NCBI RefSeq assembly: GCF_022682495.2
Contig: NC_071393.1
Coordinates: 95,035,010-95,099,009 of the forward strand
DNA length: 64,000 nt
Reading direction: 5' to 3'
DNA from: Desmodus rotundus
Taxonomy: Eukaryota > Chordata > Mammalia > Chiroptera > Phyllostomidae
Of this stretch, positions 1 to 12,065 are shown piece by piece. A program made the translations under genes and the position numbers. Positions within the stretch are counted from its first letter, which is position 1; each line of letters begins with the position of its first letter. The notes under the pieces were generated by a model that worked only from the letters and a program-made list of their open reading frames with translations, was not told the origin of the DNA and made no database searches.

Positions 1-771
<771 letters not shown>

Positions 772-1674
772 AATTTAAACAAATTAATTGGGAAAACAAA
801 CTATCTAAACTCTCTAGCACATTATCTAAGAATGACTATCATTTGAGAGCTACTATAGCAAGAGCTATAAAATTAGTTACAACCATTGCTTGTTGAGCTT
901 TAATCATCTTAATTCATCTGGTTTGCAGTGGGAAATACACTTTAAAATTGTTTGTTCACTTCTATTATTACCTCAGTCCATGTAGTCTGTAATTCATGTA
1001 ATTCATGGTGACAAGCACAAAGTAATGTTTAAATGTACTTTTCTAAGATAAATATTGAAATCCCAGCTATTGGAAATATATAAATGTCTTATTGAAATGA
1101 GTAGGGTGAGTACATTCTAGGTTCTGATGTGTTAAAGAAGCAGCTAGGGAAAAATATGTTCTTAAGAATTAAAGAAAACCCCAAAAAGTAAATTTCTCCC
1201 ATGATATATTGTAGAAGAAGCAGGGTGTTACCTGTGGAGAAAAGCAGCCAGTGCTTGCATAGAGAAAAGCTTATCTTCAGTATAGTGGGAAAGGAGCAAA
1301 GTTACGGCTGTTGTGGAAGGTGTATGAGCATACCAGGTCAGCCTCAGGGATAAGAAGGCGTTTTATTTGTGTTGACTCATATTTACCCAGACTTTATTAG
1401 AATAACCAGTTTTAATCTTAATCCTCTCGTACTTTGATAAGTTGTTTTAAGTACTTTAAAATTCATGTTACTTTTAAGAACTTGTTAGTCTTAATACATA
1501 GTATAGTCTTGTTCTAAAAAGTCTGTATGGAGAAATGGTTAAATAAATGATTTTCCAATTATAATATATCATGATTTTAATTTATTCTTTGTGTACTTGT
1601 ATTAGAGGTAAACAGATTTTAACTTCTAAATGTTGTCCTATTTTACTGTAAAAAATGTAGGGAATTAAGCCTAG

Positions 1675-1800
1675 GATTTAAGAGCATGGATTTGGAAGCC
1701 TGACTTGGGTTCTAGTCCTGGCTCTTCCACCTATTAGCTCTGTAATCTTAGGTAAGTTACTTAATCTTTTTAGGCCTTAATTTTTTTCCCTGTTAAATTT
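1675..1800 (+). repeat. MIR SINE fragment
   Basis: The run from GAGCATGGATTTGGAAGCC through ACCTATTAGCTCTGTAATC to AGGTAAGTTACTTAATC follows the order of the MIR consensus in the sense direction. It is a diverged ancient mammalian repeat with approximate ends. Confidence 0.8.
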
Positions 1801-2298
1801 AAATATGCATTGGGGACTTCTGTTATTTTCCTTTTGGAGAGGGTGTGTACTTGTAATAAAAACCTGCGATATGATTTGACTCAACCCTTACGTTGTGACT
1901 GCAGAGTTTTTGTCTCTGTGGCCCGCAGAACTGCCTGTCACTGAGACATCTACACTAAACTCCACAACAGTGCATGAGCTCGTGCATGCAAAGTACTTAG
2001 CTGTCCCTTGTACATGGTGAACGTTTGATAAATTAGTAGCTAAATAACAGTTCTGGCAGGAAAAAGATTAATTAAAAAGAAACTAAATATTGGTAATTCA
2101 CATACCTATTTTATTAGAATTTTTAGAATTCTTTTCTGTTATCAGGAAAATAGTAACTGAAAAAACTGGTGCTGGGGTTGGATTAATAGTCTCTGGAACA
2201 TCATAGCTAGCTTTCACTTAGAATCTTCTGTCAAGTTTCATTGCAGAGTGTTTGAAGCAAGATTTGGTTAAATAAGCAGCATGTCTGCAAATCCTACT

Positions 2299-2312
2299 CC
2301 CCCCCCCCCCCC
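2299..2312. repeat. 14-base C homopolymer
   Basis: Fourteen consecutive C lie between TACT and TTTATAAC within the RAB11A intron. The run is likely length-polymorphic and prone to sequencing error. Confidence 0.95.
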
Positions 2313-2480
2313 TTTATAACTACTTGTTTGGATTCTGTTGAGTCAATATGTAGACTACTAAATTTAGATCCAGGAGTGGTAGGCTTTTACTTTTTATCAC
2401 TTTGCTCCCACTCCCTCTGTAACTGAGGTCACTTAACTTCCCTGGTCCTCCAATACATAGTATCTTAGAATGAGCAAAAG

Positions 2481-2745
2481 TCATCTTGAAGGTCCGAGTC
2501 TCTCTCTCTCTCTCTCTTTTTTTTTTTTTAAAGATTTTATTTATTTATTTTCAGAGAGAGGGGAAGGGAGGGGGAAAGAGAGGGAGAGGAACATATATGG
2601 TGTTGTCTCTTGTGTGCTCCCTACTGGGACCTGTCCTGCAACCCAGGCACGTGCCCTGACTGGGAGTCAAACCCTTTGGTTTGGAGGCCCGCGTGCAGTC
2701 CACTGAGCCACACCAGCCAGAGTTCATCTTGAAGGTCTGAGTCTC
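2481..2745 (-). mobile_element. VES-type bat SINE with 22-bp target-site duplication
   Basis: This is a second tRNA-derived bat SINE in reverse orientation. A TC/T-rich tail (2503-2532) is followed by AAAGATTTTATTTATTTATT, a GA-rich block, and a tRNA-like head reading CTGGCTGGTGTGGCTCAGTG on the - strand near 2720. The flanking duplication beginning TCATCTTGAAGGTC occupies 2481-2502 and 2724-2745 with one C/T difference. That long, nearly perfect duplication indicates retrotransposition by L1 machinery and a moderate age. Confidence 0.92.
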
Positions 2746-3699
2746 CTAAGGCCTCTAAAAATGTCACTTGCAAACCTTTTAAGTGAATCCTTGTTGTTGG
2801 GGTATTTTTCATGTTCTATCAATCTCTGCTTTAATTCTAGCCCATTTATTCCGATATTAAGTGAAGGTGAGACCAAGTCTTCCACCTGCTGTTAATTATT
2901 GTATGCATCATTCGTAACATTGACTTTATGATCTACTAAATAGACCTTATGAACTAAAAAATAAACAGTGGTATGTACTTAAAAGTGAGCTGTTTTGTTC
3001 TTAAAGAAGAAAAACATCTGGTTCTTTTTCTTAAAATTCTCTCTAGATTAAACTTTTGTTACTGCTTGAATAATGTTGCTTATAAACAAGGAAGACTTTA
3101 TCTTCACTCAGTACCATTTTCCTCTCCATATTCCCCATTTCCGCAGCTGCCTGCATAAATGTTAGTGCTGGTCTGTGGGATCGGAGATCACTGCACATGG
3201 CAGCAGACATCCGTGCTGTTTTGCAAGTGTTAGGGTGCTTGTTTAAACTTTTTTTCACACCAGTGGAAGTATTAATACATTAAAAACACAGGAAAGAGAA
3301 AAATAATCTCATTAGGCTTAATTCACCCTAAATGTTAACAGTTTTAAGGGAGCATTTACAGCTTTTACATTATATTTTGATGTTGCTGTAAGAAGAAATA
3401 GCTTTTGAATTTTTAAGATGCAAAGTTATGTATTGAGAATTTTATCTTACATTATTACCCCAAAGTTAATTGTGTTGCTTATTTTAGAATAGAGCCACGG
3501 CATTATTGACATTCATGAATTTGACGGTAATTCCATGACCTAATTTTGCTGATGGTATTTTTTAGGGGTAATCAGCCAGTGTATGAGTGAGCCTGATAAG
3601 ATTGCCTAGCAATCTGCTTTTCAGTGCAGTTTTGTTTTCTTTTCATCCTCAAGTTCATTAAGGAATGTTATTAATCTGTTGTTTCCATGGTCTGTTACT

Positions 3700-4450
3700 T
3701 TTTTCTCTTTGAATTTTGACAGTTACAGCCTTGAAAAGTTACAATAACAGTACAAAGAATTTGCAAATATCCTTAACCCATATTTCCCAAATGCTGATAC
3801 TTTACCATATCTGCTTTATTATTTTTTCTACTTCTCCCTAAATATATACGTATTTTTTCTCTAAATATATACATGTTATACCATTTCAAATGGTAAACAT
3901 GGTGCCCCTTATATCTTAGCACTTTTTATTGTGTGTTTCCTAACAATAGGGACATTCTCTTTCATAACCATAGTACATTTCTCAAAATCAGAGGGTAACT
4001 CTAAACATCAGTCCAACTACAGACCTTACTCAGATTGTGTCAGTTGTTCCAATTATTAGCAATTTAAGACTGGAATCAAATCACACACTGTATTCAGCTG
4101 TTGTATCTCTTTAGTTTCCACTAATCTGGAACAGTTTGCCAATCTTATTTATTGAAATTTTTTGAAGGATAAAGGTCAGTCGTTATGTAATGTACTTCAT
4201 TTTGGGTTTTTGTCTACTGTTTCCTCATAATTACATTCAGGTTATGCATTTTCAGCAGGGACATCACAAAAAGTGTGCTCAGTGTACCGTGTCAGGACGC
4301 CCCTGATTCTGGCTTGTTTACTCAGTACTGGTGATGGTAACTTTGGTAGGTTGGTTAGGGAGTATCTGCCAGTTTCTCCATGTAATTAATAAGTCCAAGC
4401 CGTCTTTTTAGTATGCAGACTAGATCCTTTTGTAGTTGAAAGAATTTTGA
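3700..4450. repeat. Ancient L1 3'-end-like fragment
   Basis: The series of phrases is familiar from mammalian L1M 3' ends: TTACAATAACAGTACAAAGA, ACTACAGACCTTACTCAGAT, GTTTCCTCATAATTACATTC, and GGTTATGCATTTTCAGCAGG with following CATCACAAAA. They occur in the expected order. Assignment is by recognition only, subfamily and boundaries are uncertain, and no intact reading frame remains. Confidence 0.6.
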
Positions 4451-4496
4451 TTCATTTAGCGTATTGACTTAAAAATGGAGTGAGAGTTTTCAGGTA

Positions 4497-4800
4497 TTAC
4501 AGTTAGTCTCCCCTTATCTGTGGCTTTACTTTCCTCAGTTTTAGTTTTCCACAGTCAACTGTGGACCAGAAATATTACATTCCAGAAGTAAATAAGTCAT
4601 AAGTTTTAAATTGTGCACCATTGTGGGTAGTGTGATGAAATCTCGTGCCCTTCCACTCCATCCTGCCCGGGACGTCAGCCGCCTCTTTGCCCTGCATTTC
4701 CTGCTACTTACACTGGCCTGCCTGTTCCTCACTCTTGGTTATGAGATGACTATACAGCAGTGATTGTGTTCAAGTAACCCTAACCACACTTTAGGCATCC
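4497..4800. repeat. Tigger/MER-like DNA transposon remnant
   Basis: The segment starts TTACAGTTAGTCTCCCCTTA and contains TTTCCACAGTCAACTGTGG, ATTCCAGAAGTAAATAAGTC and GTGATGAAATCTCGTGCC. These phrases resemble non-autonomous Tc1/mariner (Tigger-group) elements of mammals. The exact family was not resolved. The downstream part, with CATCCTGCCCGGGACGTCAG, fits the same element. Confidence 0.6.
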
Positions 4801-6409
4801 ACTGGGGTTTTTTTGACTGTATCCTCGGCAGAATCTCTTAATTAGGTGTAGTAGCTTCATTCTTGGCATGTGGCAACTTTTAAATACTTGGTCAGTATAT
4901 CAAATTGGAGCATTTTTTTTTACTTTTGAGAAACTTACGTGGTGAGCAATGGGCTTGAAGAAGACCTAAAAATTTTTGACCGAGGCTGTCGTAGTGGAAT
5001 AACTCAAGCCTCTGCTATTTTCACAATTTTTGGAGGAACTGAAGAATTTTAGCTCTTTTTGTTTCCCAATTCGAACAGTGCATTTAATTTCCTTAGAATT
5101 TACTTTGCAACTTGATCCATATTTCCATTAAAGTAGAAATAGGTATATGTCCTTTTAAATTTAACTTCACCTGGTTATATTTAAAGCTATCTTATATTCA
5201 CGTTTTATTTCATATTTAGATCTATAAGAGATTCTTATTTAAGAATGATAAAGTAGTATTCCTTTTCTTTCTGACCTTACCTGTTCTTTGGATGTCTTAA
5301 AAAGGGACTGCACAGGAATTGGTATATCATATACATTTAGTTCTAAAGGAAAACATGCCCTTGAAAAAGGAAAATATTTGCATCTGGTTTTAGCAAGTTA
5401 CTAGTGCTGTTCCGTTCCCCCTACTTCAATAACCTTTTCTAATCAGGTACCAGCTAGGAAGGTACCTGCATCCTATTTTCTTACCAAAGTTTCTTTTTTT
5501 TTTTTAGGGACATACCTAGCCACAATGAAGTAAATTAGTTGTGTAGCCTGTTGGTGCCCATTGTACCCGAAAGAAAAATTTTCTCCTAATTGTCTGACCA
5601 ATACTCTCCCATTTATTTATTGCCTTCTTTATTATTTTTATTAGCAGACATCTTTTTAGTGACTGCAGCAAATGTAGCAATAATCCATTTCTACAGAACT
5701 GTTTGCAGTACTTGTAGGCAGTTATACAACACTACTCAAATTTCTTGCTTTGTAATGAGATCTCTTTAATTATTTAACTTTCTATGTTCTCAGAGATTCT
5801 TCCTTTTCCTCCCTTTCAGTATTTGCTTTTCATGTAAGACCTGTAAAATATTTTTTTGTTTTGGTTCCCCTAACTTAATGTTTAATACAACTTGTAGAGA
5901 TGTTGAAATTTGTAGAGGGTCACATTTAATCATTTGCACTTGAAAAGGAAGAGCTAGCCTTCTAGTTTGAAATTAGAGAGAAAACATAAAGAATAAAGGA
6001 TGAATGGTGTAGTTTTACAGTAAGTTAATGATTGTATTTACGCCTTAGCCACTAGCCTGATTGAATGACTGTCTTTCATACCCTTAACGCACTCCAGCCC
6101 CATCCCTTTTCAATGAAAGTCTAAATGAAGACTCCATACCTTTTGTTGGTCTTATTTTTAAAAATTCTGGTCAGTAGTCTTTATTGTAATCTCTTTTTTT
6201 CTCCTGATGGGTTTTAAGCTTTGAACCACTGTCAACCTTCTCAAATACAAATTTTAGCACCACTCCTCCCCACACCCCGCCCCCCAAATTAAAAAGGGCA
6301 CACTAGCTGTCAGTATTTCTGTTATTTTACATGTTCAGTTTACATATACAGCTTGCTGTTCACTTTAGGGAAATTAGTTTTTATTTTGGAGAAAGTGTGT
6401 TAGATCAGC

Positions 6410-7140
6410 TTGTACATTCCTTTTTCTTTAACTTTTCATTATGGAAAGTTTTAACATACTAAAGATAGGATAGTATCATGAACTCCTGGTAGCTGTCAAC
6501 TGTCAGCTCATGGCTAACCTTTCCTCTACCTCATCCCTCCACCAGTATTTTGAATCAACTCGTGGGTTTTACATAATTTCATTTGTAAACACTTCATGAT
6601 GTATATCTGAAAAAGTAAGACTTAAACCCATAACAACAAAACCACTTAAAAATTGGCAGTAATTTCTAATTGTCATTTATTATTCAAACAATATTAAAAT
6701 TTTTTTCACTTCAAATTAGAATCCAGATGATGTTCATATTGCAGTTGGTTGGCATGTTCTTGGATCATTTTGAAAACATGATTTCACTTTCTCTTTTACC
6801 CTATAACTTTGTATTTTTTAAAATTTCAAGTGAACACCCTAGAGCCTTCATCTAGAATCGTCATCAACTTGTCACATTTAGAGTATATACACACATTAAG
6901 AGTATGTGTGTATATACTTTCCTCCCCCCTTCGTTGAATCTTTGGAAGATAAATTGTAGACATTGTAGCACTTCACTACTAAATACTTAAGCATTTTCTC
7001 TCCTAAGTACAAGGCATGCTACATACACCATACACCATATACCATACCCAAGAAATTCATGTTTATGCTGTATTATATAATGTGTAGTTCACATTCAGTT
7101 TTTTCCACATGTACTGATAATGTCCTTTTATAGGATTGGT
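6410..7140. repeat. L1M-like 3' fragment, diverged
   Basis: The text CTTTTCATTATGGAAAGTTT, AGTATCATGAACTCCTGGTA and the following CACCAGTATTTTGAATC order resembles L1 3' UTR fragments. It is heavily diverged and AT-rich. An inverted repeat at 6882-6918 lies inside it. The boundaries are estimates. Confidence 0.4.
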
Positions 7141-7189
7141 TTTTACATTTTAAATCTAGAGTCTGGTCAGTTGCGTTGATGGAATTGTT

Positions 7190-7395
7190 TCATATGTGTG
7201 GCATCAAATAGAGTAGCCACTGGTAGCAGGTTGTTATTGAGTACTTGAAATATAGCTAGTGAACTGAGAAATTGGATTTTAAATTTTATTTAGTTAATTT
7301 AAATAAGTTTAAATAAATTTAATCAATTTAGTAGGTGGCTACTGTATTCGATAGTACAGATGTAGAATATTTATCCCCATTTTTCAAATGTAATT
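7190..7395. repeat. hAT-Charlie-type non-autonomous DNA element
   Basis: The sequence contains GAGTAGCCACTGGTAGCAGG, an ATTTAAATAAGTTTAAAT core, and GGTGGCTACTGTATTCGAT then AGTACAGATGTAGAATA. This layout is typical of small hAT-Charlie-derived elements in mammals. The precise family name was not determined. Confidence 0.6.
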
Positions 7396-8409
7396 TATGA
7401 CAACTTTTTTGAAGAGTCTTGGCGGGTTGTCTTGTAGAATGTCCCTCAGTCTGAACTTATCTAATTGTTTCCTTATGGTAAACTCCTTTTAAACATTTTT
7501 GGCAGAAATACATAGGTGTCCTTTGTGGGAATACATTATATCCTTCATAGTACACCATAATAGGAGACATATGTCAATTTGTCCCATTTTTAGAATTTAC
7601 TTACCTTTTGAGGATATTTGAGGTGGGGGTAGTAGTGCTGAGAGAGCAAAGGTAAATGAGATACATAATCTAGTCAGAGGGAACTACTCTTACGTAATGC
7701 AGTATAAGACCAAATAATATGTGTTTGAGATACTTGCTGTAGAGAATTTAGTAACATTTACTCACGTAGTTAGTTACTTATCAAACCTTTACTACCTGCT
7801 GTATGCTGGAGATATATAGCAACGAATAAGGTAGACACAGTTTCGTTTAACATTAAGTGGAAGGAGTGGACACTAAACAATTAGTTTTGATAAGCCATAT
7901 AAAATCTTACGTTGCCTGTTTTGAATAATTACTTAATTACAGTTTAACTTCAGTTCGGGAGGCACTGATAAACATTCCCTTCTTTTCCAAGAGTCCTTTG
8001 GGTTTTTGGCATGCTTATGAACTTGGGCTTTTCCCTCTGCAGCCAAGAAAAATACCTTACTATGCCTGATGGTGCAGATTTATTTTTATTTTTCAATGGT
8101 ACAATGTCAGTGTATGTAGGGTTATATTTTTTTGTAAGGGTCCAAGGAAAATACTGTCATGGTTTAATTTAGATCTAAGCCCATAAACTATGAAATCTCT
8201 TTAAACAAAGATTTATTAATTGACTGGCAAAACTATCTCTATGAAATGGAAAGCCTTTGTTTCTCAAGGGAATTTATTGAAATAATGGGTTGACTCTAAT
8301 CACTGGCTGTTTGAAAATAAAACTTTAAATTTATAATTCTGTGTTGACTTTATTTGTAGTTTTTCCTGCAGATGTATCTTCTACCGCTATCTTTTATGTC
8401 CACTATTGA

Positions 8410-8601
<192 letters not shown>

Positions 8602-8823
8602 GGCGTTTCTCTTCTCCCCTAGAAGGCTGTGTATAGTCCATTTCCCAGGTCTGAGATTTAAATATATTTGTAATTCTTGTGGTCACTTTTGTGTTTTATT
8701 ACTTCCTTATACTTAACGAATGTTCCATGTTTTAAGTCTTTTGATTTCAGCTTTATAAAAATCATCCGTTTGTCCCGAATGACTGCAGCTTTTTTCATGC
8801 TATGGCTTCACTAGCCTTAGTTT

Positions 8824-8829
8824 AATAAA
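8824..8829 (+). terminator. Proximal RAB11A poly(A) signal candidate
   Basis: AATAAA lies 222 bp after the RAB11A stop and is followed within about 30 bp by TTGTTTACTTTTC, a U/GU-rich downstream context. It would give a short transcript form. Confidence 0.65.
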
Positions 8830-10170
8830 CTGAATGTTTGGAATCGTCAATTATTGTTTACTTTTCATCATGGAAACCTGTCACTGTAGGACATAATAGA
8901 ACTTGATCACTTCAAGCTCAGACCTGTTGGTCTTGATCAAATCAAGTTAAGAAGACTCTAGAAATAAGCTATTATTTTGCCACGGAGCAGCTTATATAAT
9001 TCATACACTCTTCTCTCAGTGCAGTATATATTCCCACAAATCTAAGAATTGCCCTGTAAACATAGCAGGATTTTGAGAGCTTGAAAATTTTCCATTATTC
9101 TGGAGGTCACTTTCTAAAATGCCTTAATAGGGTTATGTGGTTCAGTAATTTTTGGCTTTAATTTTTGTGAGCATCAAAGGTGATTTGAGAGGGCACTTTT
9201 TTGCTGGACAAGAATTACCTTAATAAACACAGAATACTGCATTGTGGTTTCAGTTGTGGTATGGATAGGGGTCACATGCTAGTGCTGCCTGGCGGGCTGG
9301 GAACTGGAGAGACTGGTGGAGTTCCTTCTGAGGTGCCTCTATTGTAATGATCAGGCAGCCTCGGTTTAATGATGTCATTTAATTTATCTAATTTCCCAGC
9401 AGTAGATTGGTATGTGGCATTTTATTGCTAAAGCAAAATAACTGGTTTAATGCTCTTAGTATCAAATTGTGAGGTATTAATTTTGTCTCAAAACCTTCCA
9501 TTAATTGAAATGTAACCCAGTTTTGTCACCATATTCACCAGCAGGCATGGATAATTATTTTAACGATGCTGATGTTTGACTTTTGCAGTGCATTATGGAA
9601 TATAGTTCAGTTAAGTATCTGGTTTCAGTACGTCAAAAGAATACAGTGAGAGGTTAATTTCTGCTCAAATGGTATCACTTAAAGGCATGTATTCTTTTAG
9701 TACTTAAGATGAAATAGTACTTTGAGTTTAAATAGAATGCATTTAGGCCATTATACAGACTTTCCACTACATTATTAAAATAAGTGGAACAACTAGTTTC
9801 TCATTCAGAAATGTGCACACTAATATTTAGTTTTACTTTCTTGTGGATAATATTAAGCATTTACTCTGCAGTGTTCTGAAAGTTGTGTCAACTGAAGTGA
9901 TACTATTCAGGGTGGTGGAATGTCCCCAAAATGTATATGTGTGTGGGACTGCGTAGATTACTATGTTTCATAGTTAATCTCCTGTCTTTGCGATGCTCAT
10001 GACGTGTGGGACACACTGAAGGCATTGCTGTGGCCGGTCGTTTGGTTTTCTCATGCATTTTAGTGTATTGGTATGAAGATGATTATCTATTTGTAAATCA
10101 CTACTTTGTATTTTATGCATGCTCTGTAACTTTTTATTTTAGTTACTGATTTGGAATATATTCACATTCT

Positions 10171-10176
10171 AATAAA
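10171..10176 (+). terminator. Distal RAB11A poly(A) signal candidate
   Basis: AATAAA lies about 1.57 kb after the stop, with CTGTCCTTTATGTTGTC downstream as a possible GU-rich element. It would give a longer mRNA form. Confidence 0.55.
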
Positions 10177-11645
10177 CAGTTATAGGGGGACTGTCCTTTA
10201 TGTTGTCAGATTACATTTTCCCTTTGCTTTGGACATAGCCATGGAATATTTGATTTTGATGAATGAGAACATGTAGGTCCTTTCATTACAGAGTAAACAC
10301 TGAGTTGGAGGCACCGTTGTGCTAATTCAGCTTTGCTTTTAGACAGGTAGTTCAATTATGCTTTTCTTGGAAAAGTATTACCCAAAACATAAGGGAAGCA
10401 ATTACTGTCTGTATTTTCATACATACATAACCGTGCCACCAGCCCTGGGAGGAGGCTCCATCACCACTTATTTTACTGAAAATTGGCAGTAAGTTTTTTA
10501 CAAAATTGTTTAAGAGAAGGAGAAACTCGATAGTGAGTTGCAAATGATAAAGTACTGGTAACTGAATTTTTATCAAGTATAGACTTAATGTTGCCTTGGG
10601 CATGGTTGGATCTTGGGAGCAGTCCAAGAAACCGGAAGTAGTAGAAAATGGGCTTTGATTGCATTTCAACAAGTGCCTTCATTCTAAATAATATCTCAGG
10701 AGACAAACTGTCTCAAGTAAGAAACACTAAATTTTAAAGTATGACAGTTTAGGGCTCAAGGCAGTTTAGTAGAAGCATTTTGCTGTTTGACCCTGCTTTT
10801 CAATTAATTTTGATTTTGTTTTAATCTATCTGTTATATTTTCCTGAAAAGTCAGTTAGCCATCTCGACTTGGTAAACTTACATGTGAATGTTCTCAAGTG
10901 CTATCTGTGATAGTTCTCTAAAAGTAGTTATTAACTCTGTAGGTATAAGTTTTCTAATTTAGCCATTATGCTAAATTAGGGTATGCTAAATTCTAAGGAG
11001 TTCTAGCCTGTGGCTTAATCCAGAGGTCTTTTAAATTCTGAACGGTCCTGCAGAAAAGTTAAACTTCCTAAGGGTTTGGATTGCCCATAAAGCTAGTCAT
11101 ATTTATTTTATCATTGGGAAAATTAACCTCTTAATTTTTATCTTTATCGACTTGTATTTACAAAATACAAATGCTCTTAGTGGTTTGAGCTATTGTGATA
11201 GTCTCTTCCATCTACCTTAAAGAGACAAAAGTACTACTTAGACAACTTGGCCAGTACCAGAAGCAGAGTAATTCAAGGGCTGGGTGGATAATTAAAAACT
11301 TTTTCCAACCTGTTAGGTTTCAATTTATAGAGCTCTTTTGAAAGAGGAGAAATTGGAAATTGCTTTGATGTTTCACAAACATCATAAGCATGAAAAAATT
11401 TTCAAAACAAAATACCTTATTTTGTATAAGGACTGTGCATAATATCCACTCCCTGTGTGGAAAAAAAAAAAGAGAACAAAGACCATGAAAGCACCCTCTC
11501 CCACATCAATTAAAGTTCTAGTATAACATACTAGTGCCGAAGGCAAGAGGGCTGTCTTTTTCCTCCTGGTTGGGGCTTTGCTGGAGCCATACCCTTTTCC
11601 TGGGATTTGACGGGTCACCTTTTCTACTGCCTATACAATGTGCCA

Positions 11646-11651
11646 AATAAA
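11646..11651 (+). terminator. Possible far-distal + strand poly(A) signal
   Basis: AATAAA occurs in the context GCCAAATAAACTGGAG, with GGCTGTGTTTTCC about 35 bp downstream. If it is used, the RAB11A 3' UTR would be about 3 kb. There is no direct evidence beyond the motif pair. Confidence 0.3.
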
Positions 11652-11914
11652 CTGGAGTTGACATTCTAAAGTTTTAAAGAATGGCTGTGTTTTCCCAAAC
11701 TGTATGAGGCTGATGGAAACAATAAAACAACACAAAATGTTATTATCATTACAACTTCTGTAAGGGAGAACCATTAGTCTGAGAGATAATTTAATTGAAG
11801 TATTCATTTCCCTGAAAATTAAGTTGGAAGGTAAAGACTGTTTGAAAGGAATTTGGTCCTAGGTGGACAGTAGAAAATATGCAAATTCTGAGTTAAAAGA
11901 AAGTGGCAGGTATA

Positions 11915-12065
11915 ATAGAGCACTGGACTGGGTGACAAAGACGGGGATTCCAGTCACTTCTGGAATCGTTTTACCTTTGAGCCTCACCTTCCAGTTAATG
12001 AGGGGATAGGATTACACCATTTCTGGGGTGCATCCCAGCTCCAATTCAGTAATTCTATGAATGAA
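11915..12065 (+). repeat. MIR-like fragment
   Basis: AGAGCACTGGACTGGGTGAC, ATTCCAGTCACTTCTGG and TTTGAGCCTCACCTTCCAG follow the sense MIR order with heavy divergence. The ends are approximate. Confidence 0.5.

Larger units (their letters stand above)
8602..10195 (+). other. RAB11A: RAB11A 3' UTR (extent inferred)
   Basis: The sequence after the stop is non-coding and largely repeat-free. It contains canonical AATAAA hexamers at 8824-8829 and 10171-10176. Repeat-free, moderately AT-rich sequence with T-rich stretches is what a long 3' UTR would look like. The endpoint assumes use of the second signal and is an inference; a still longer form to about 11.67 kb is possible. Confidence 0.65.
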
